From Glaesserella sp041817755 (GTDB taxonomy: Bacteria > Pseudomonadota > Gammaproteobacteria > Enterobacterales > Pasteurellaceae), in the NCBI RefSeq assembly GCF_041817755.1, contig NZ_JBGYBX010000032.1, positions 1 to 64,000 of the forward strand: 64,000 nt of DNA. Reading direction: 5' to 3'. Below the pieces are notes generated by a model. It made no database searches and was not told where the DNA came from. It saw only the letters and a program-made list of their open reading frames with translations. The position numbers and the translations under genes were made by a program. The first letter of the stretch is position 1; every line of letters starts with the position of its first letter. Below, in pieces: positions 61,826 through 64,000 of the stretch.

Positions 61826-62050
61826 ATGATTATTCCTTGGCAAACACTGGAAGAAAGTACCCTTAATAACCTGCTCGACTCGTTTATTTTACGGGAAGGC
61901 ACGGATTACGGTGAAAAAGAATTGACCTTGGCGGAAAAAAGAGCGCGTTTACTGGCTCAACTTCAAGCGGATAAGGTCGTGATTGTTTGGTCGGAACTAC
62001 ACGAAAGTATTGATATTAAAGACAAAAAATCTTTCTTAGGGAACAAGTAA
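61826..62050 (+). CDS. yheU: YheU-family protein (UPF0270)
   Basis: A 74-residue protein of the UPF0270 family, recognised by MIIPWQTLEESTLNNLLDSFILREGTDYG (in part) and VIVWSELHESIDI. E. coli yheU also lies near crp. The function is unknown. It follows slmA by seven bases and precedes crp. Confidence 0.88.
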   Translation: MIIPWQTLEESTLNNLLDSFILREGTDYGEKELTLAEKRARLLAQLQADKVVIVWSELHESIDIKDKKSFLGNK

Positions 62051-62097
62051 ATCCGTGTTAGAATTCCGACGTTTTATTAAGCATTATCGAGGCTATT

Positions 62098-62772
62098 ATG
62101 CAAGATGTATCAATCTCAACGGCACAATTAGAAGACGTAAGTCCACCGCCATCTATTCATGACCCGGCGGTAGAATGGTTCCTCACTCACTGTCATATTC
62201 ATCGCTACCCGGCGAAATATACGCTGATTCATGCCGGAGAGGATGCGGAATCGCTCTTTTACATCATTAATGGTTCCGTCTCTGTGTTCATCAAAGACGA
62301 TGAAGGCAAAGAAATGTTATTAACCAATTTAGGGCAAGGCGAATTTGTCGGTGAAATCAGCCTGTTTGAAGAAAAAATCCAACCGCGCACGGCATGGGTC
62401 AGAACAAAAGGAAACTGTGAGATTGCCGAAATCTCCTATAAAAAATTCAAACAGCTTGTGCATTTAAATCCGGATATTTTGATGTACTTGTCCGCTCAAA
62501 TGGCACGCCGTTTACGCATGACATCCCGCCAGGTCAGTAACTTGGCGTTTTTAGACGTAACCGGACGCATCGCGCAAACCTTAATGAATTTGGCAAAAAT
62601 GCCGGATGCCATGACCCACCCGCAAGGCATGCAGATCAAAATCACCCGCCAAGAAATCGGTCAAATGGTCGGTTGCTCCCGTGAAACCGTCGGCAGAATA
62701 TTAAAAATGTTGGAAGACGACGGCTTAATTTCCGCCCACGGCAAAACCATTGTGGTATTCGGCACGCGCTAA
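62098..62772 (+). CDS. crp: cAMP receptor protein
   Basis: A 224-residue global regulator that binds cAMP and class I/II promoters; in Pasteurellaceae it also governs competence through TfoX. The cAMP pocket has LGQGEFVGEISLFEE and RTAWVRTKGNCEIAEISY. The HTH is ITRQEIGQMVGCSRETVGRILKMLEDDGLI (in parts), identical in the core to other CRPs. The N-terminal extension of about 15 residues is typical of the family in this group. Confidence 0.96.
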   Translation: MQDVSISTAQLEDVSPPPSIHDPAVEWFLTHCHIHRYPAKYTLIHAGEDAESLFYIINGSVSVFIKDDEGKEMLLTNLGQGEFVGEISLFEEKIQPRTAWVRTKGNCEIAEISYKKFKQLVHLNPDILMYLSAQMARRLRMTSRQVSNLAFLDVTGRIAQTLMNLAKMPDAMTHPQGMQIKITRQEIGQMVGCSRETVGRILKMLEDDGLISAHGKTIVVFGTR

Positions 62773-63163
62773 CCGAACAAACGGCACCTACCCAACACCC
62801 CTAATTTCACTCTGCCCCCTCCCCCCCGCCTGCGGGGGAGAAATGTGAATTGACTTACCGTCAAAGGGCGAGCAGACAAGCGGTCAGATTGAGTCGATAT
62901 TTTGCAAAAAGAGGAGAGATGATGTTTAAGCTCTCCTACATTGACTTAAACGTTAGTGTATCTGTTGAAAGGTTTGCAAACTTTTTTATAAATCTGACCG
63001 CTTGTTGCAATTTTCCATGCTGTATTAACTTATTTAATATTATGTGGCTATCGCACTACAAAAATAATTTAACCCAGAAGCCGGTACAACCCAAATATCG
63101 TTTACATGAGCTGTCTTGTACGGCTAAAGAAATTTTGTTCAAAGCCATATCATACCGAATTCA
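62773..63163. other. Intergenic region downstream of crp
   Basis: Contains a GC-palindrome CCCCGCCTGCGGGGG (about 62824-62838), an inverted uptake-signal pair 110 bases apart (62876-62885 and 62996-63005) and a GGAGAG/CTCTCC stem (62913-62936). I see no convincing gene. Confidence 0.5.
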
Positions 63164-63589
63164 TTATTTATCTTTATCACCACATTCAAAAATTTGAGCA
63201 GTCACTACATAGCTTGATACAAAAATATCTTGATTTTTGAGATGGGAACAATCGGATCCATCAAAACATATTGCTTGCTCTCTAGCAATACTCAAAACGA
63301 TTCTGCTCCCCGTGACATCAACAGCTTGATTACGTACATCATTTAATGCGCCTTTACGAGCTGCAGACATTGTTGAAGCATCTTGCTGAAATGGTTTAGG
63401 CGGAGCGCCATCATGCCCTTCTATTTCGCCTAAGAATTTACAGCCATATGGAGGGGAGTTTACTGTAGTTATTCCTCTTGCATTGTCATCTAATACCTTT
63501 GGAATAAATGGCTTCGGCTCCATTACACACCCTGTTAGTAATATCAAAATGCCTGTTAAAGCAGATAATTGGATAAGTTGTTTATGCAT
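63164..63589 (-). CDS. DUF4156-type lipoprotein
   Basis: A 141-residue lipoprotein with the lipobox ILLTGC (Cys at about 21) after a short signal. The mature part has PPYGCKFLGEIEGHDG and SAARKGALNDVRNQAVDVTGSRIVLS, typical of DUF4156 outer-membrane lipoproteins (RcsF-like length). The start ATG was chosen for its position before the signal; AGGTAAAAA lies upstream. Stand-alone gene. Confidence 0.85.
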   Translation of the reverse strand: MHKQLIQLSALTGILILLTGCVMEPKPFIPKVLDDNARGITTVNSPPYGCKFLGEIEGHDGAPPKPFQQDASTMSAARKGALNDVRNQAVDVTGSRIVLSIAREQAICFDGSDCSHLKNQDIFVSSYVVTAQIFECGDKDK

Positions 63590-63742
63590 ATATTTTTTAC
63601 CTATATTCAATTAGCGTACGTTCTCCTTTTTAATTATGCGTATAAAGCATAATTGAAGTTATTATATGCTTTGTGCGTTATTCAATCAAGGCAATAATTT
63701 CCTAAAAATATGCCATAAATGAATAAATCCTTTGAGGTAGAT

Positions 63743-64000
63743 ATGGCTCAGCCAATGGCTTCTGAAATAGATAAATTAATAGGGCAGCGTATTCAGAAGA
63801 AGCGAAGAGAATTAGGCTTTACGGCAGAAAAATTATCGGAATATGTGAATTTAACTCAGCCACAACTTTCCCGCTACGAACGTGGAACAAATAAAATCAA
63901 TATAGCTCATTTGGTTGCGATTGCGACGTTTTTAAAAACTCCAATTAGCTACTTTTTTGCGGATTGTATGGAAGAGTTTGGTTGGAATAATGATGAAATG
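63743..64000 (+). CDS. XRE-family transcriptional regulator, 3' end missing
   Basis: The first 86 residues of a Cro/C1-type HTH protein: ELGFTAEKLSEYVNLTQPQLSRYERGTNKINIAHLVAIATFLKTPISYFF. The reading frame stays open at the window edge. The second ATG (MAQPMASE) was chosen, since TTTGAGGTAG lies before it; another ATG is eight codons earlier. The rest of the gene is outside. Confidence 0.85.
   Translation, partial: MAQPMASEIDKLIGQRIQKKRRELGFTAEKLSEYVNLTQPQLSRYERGTNKINIAHLVAIATFLKTPISYFFADCMEEFGWNNDEM

Noticed and set aside
62850..63197. Open frame of 115 codons after crp
   Set aside because: It runs through both uptake-signal repeats and overlaps the 3' end of the lipoprotein gene; its translation has no domain-like pattern, although a GAGGAGAG lies before an internal ATG.
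1..64000. CRISPR array, prophage or integrated plasmid
   Set aside because: No regularly spaced direct repeats, integrase, phage structural genes or replication genes were seen.

Overview
The window looks like the chromosome of a member of the Pasteurellaceae, on the Actinobacillus/Mannheimia/Bibersteinia side of the family. The evidence is the very frequent uptake-signal core ACAAGCGGTC, often present as inverted pairs that form intergenic hairpins, together with a gammaproteobacterial gene set typical of the family: two tandem OmpA (P5-like) porins, selA-selB-selC, dat-ddc, coaBC-dut-slmA and a 224-residue CRP. The exact genus cannot be fixed from the sequence alone.

Region 1 (1-5.4 kb) holds the 3' part of a type I restriction HsdR gene, a small YgjP-type metallopeptidase overlapping its end, and a DUF4143-type ATPase flanked by near-identical repeats. 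Region 2 (5.4-22.4 kb) is an accessory block dominated by small NAD(P)H oxidoreductases, detoxification enzymes and their regulators. It contains a MarR-exporter pair, a quinone-oxidoreductase-like gene, AraC-Ohr, a class M sirtuin with a zinc macrodomain hydrolase, LysR-SDR-monooxygenase, a secreted metallo-hydrolase, GlxA, a YgiD dioxygenase, TetR with an SDR that has a frameshift, HchA, a LysR gene with a broken start, and HxlR. Three places in this block carry the same ~50-bp promoter/operator with a TACTT-N5-AAGTA palindrome. I read this as an HxlR regulon joining the oxidoreductase and the sirtuin operon, with a deleted oxidoreductase remnant beside hxlR. The block also carries the other Pasteurellaceae uptake dialect (AAGTGCGGT), which is nearly absent elsewhere in the window and suggests import from a Haemophilus-type relative.

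Region 3 (22.5-29.3 kb) has the nitric-oxide module hmp-nsrR with a clear NsrR box, a DedA/glycosyltransferase pair, and the selenocysteine genes selA-selB diverging from tRNA-Sec. Region 4 (29.5-32 kb) is the OmpA tandem. Region 5 (32.4-49.4 kb) is mostly core: ydiJ-menI, an overlapping yihY-dtd-tilS operon, a vapBC toxin-antitoxin pair, proA, mutL, cpdA, glnA, corA, hemB and tatABC. A possible tiny hydrophobic peptide gene with a structured leader lies between ydiJ and menI.

Region 6 (49.7-64 kb) has prfC, a 155-bp MITE-like repeat, rlmB, two tRNA-Ser(UGA) copies, trmA, maoP, dat-ddc (1,3-diaminopropane synthesis) behind a long structured leader, rpmB-rpmG behind a three-way-junction leader, radC, coaBC, an SH3-like gene, dut, slmA, yheU, crp, a DUF4156-type lipoprotein and the start of an XRE regulator that runs off the window.
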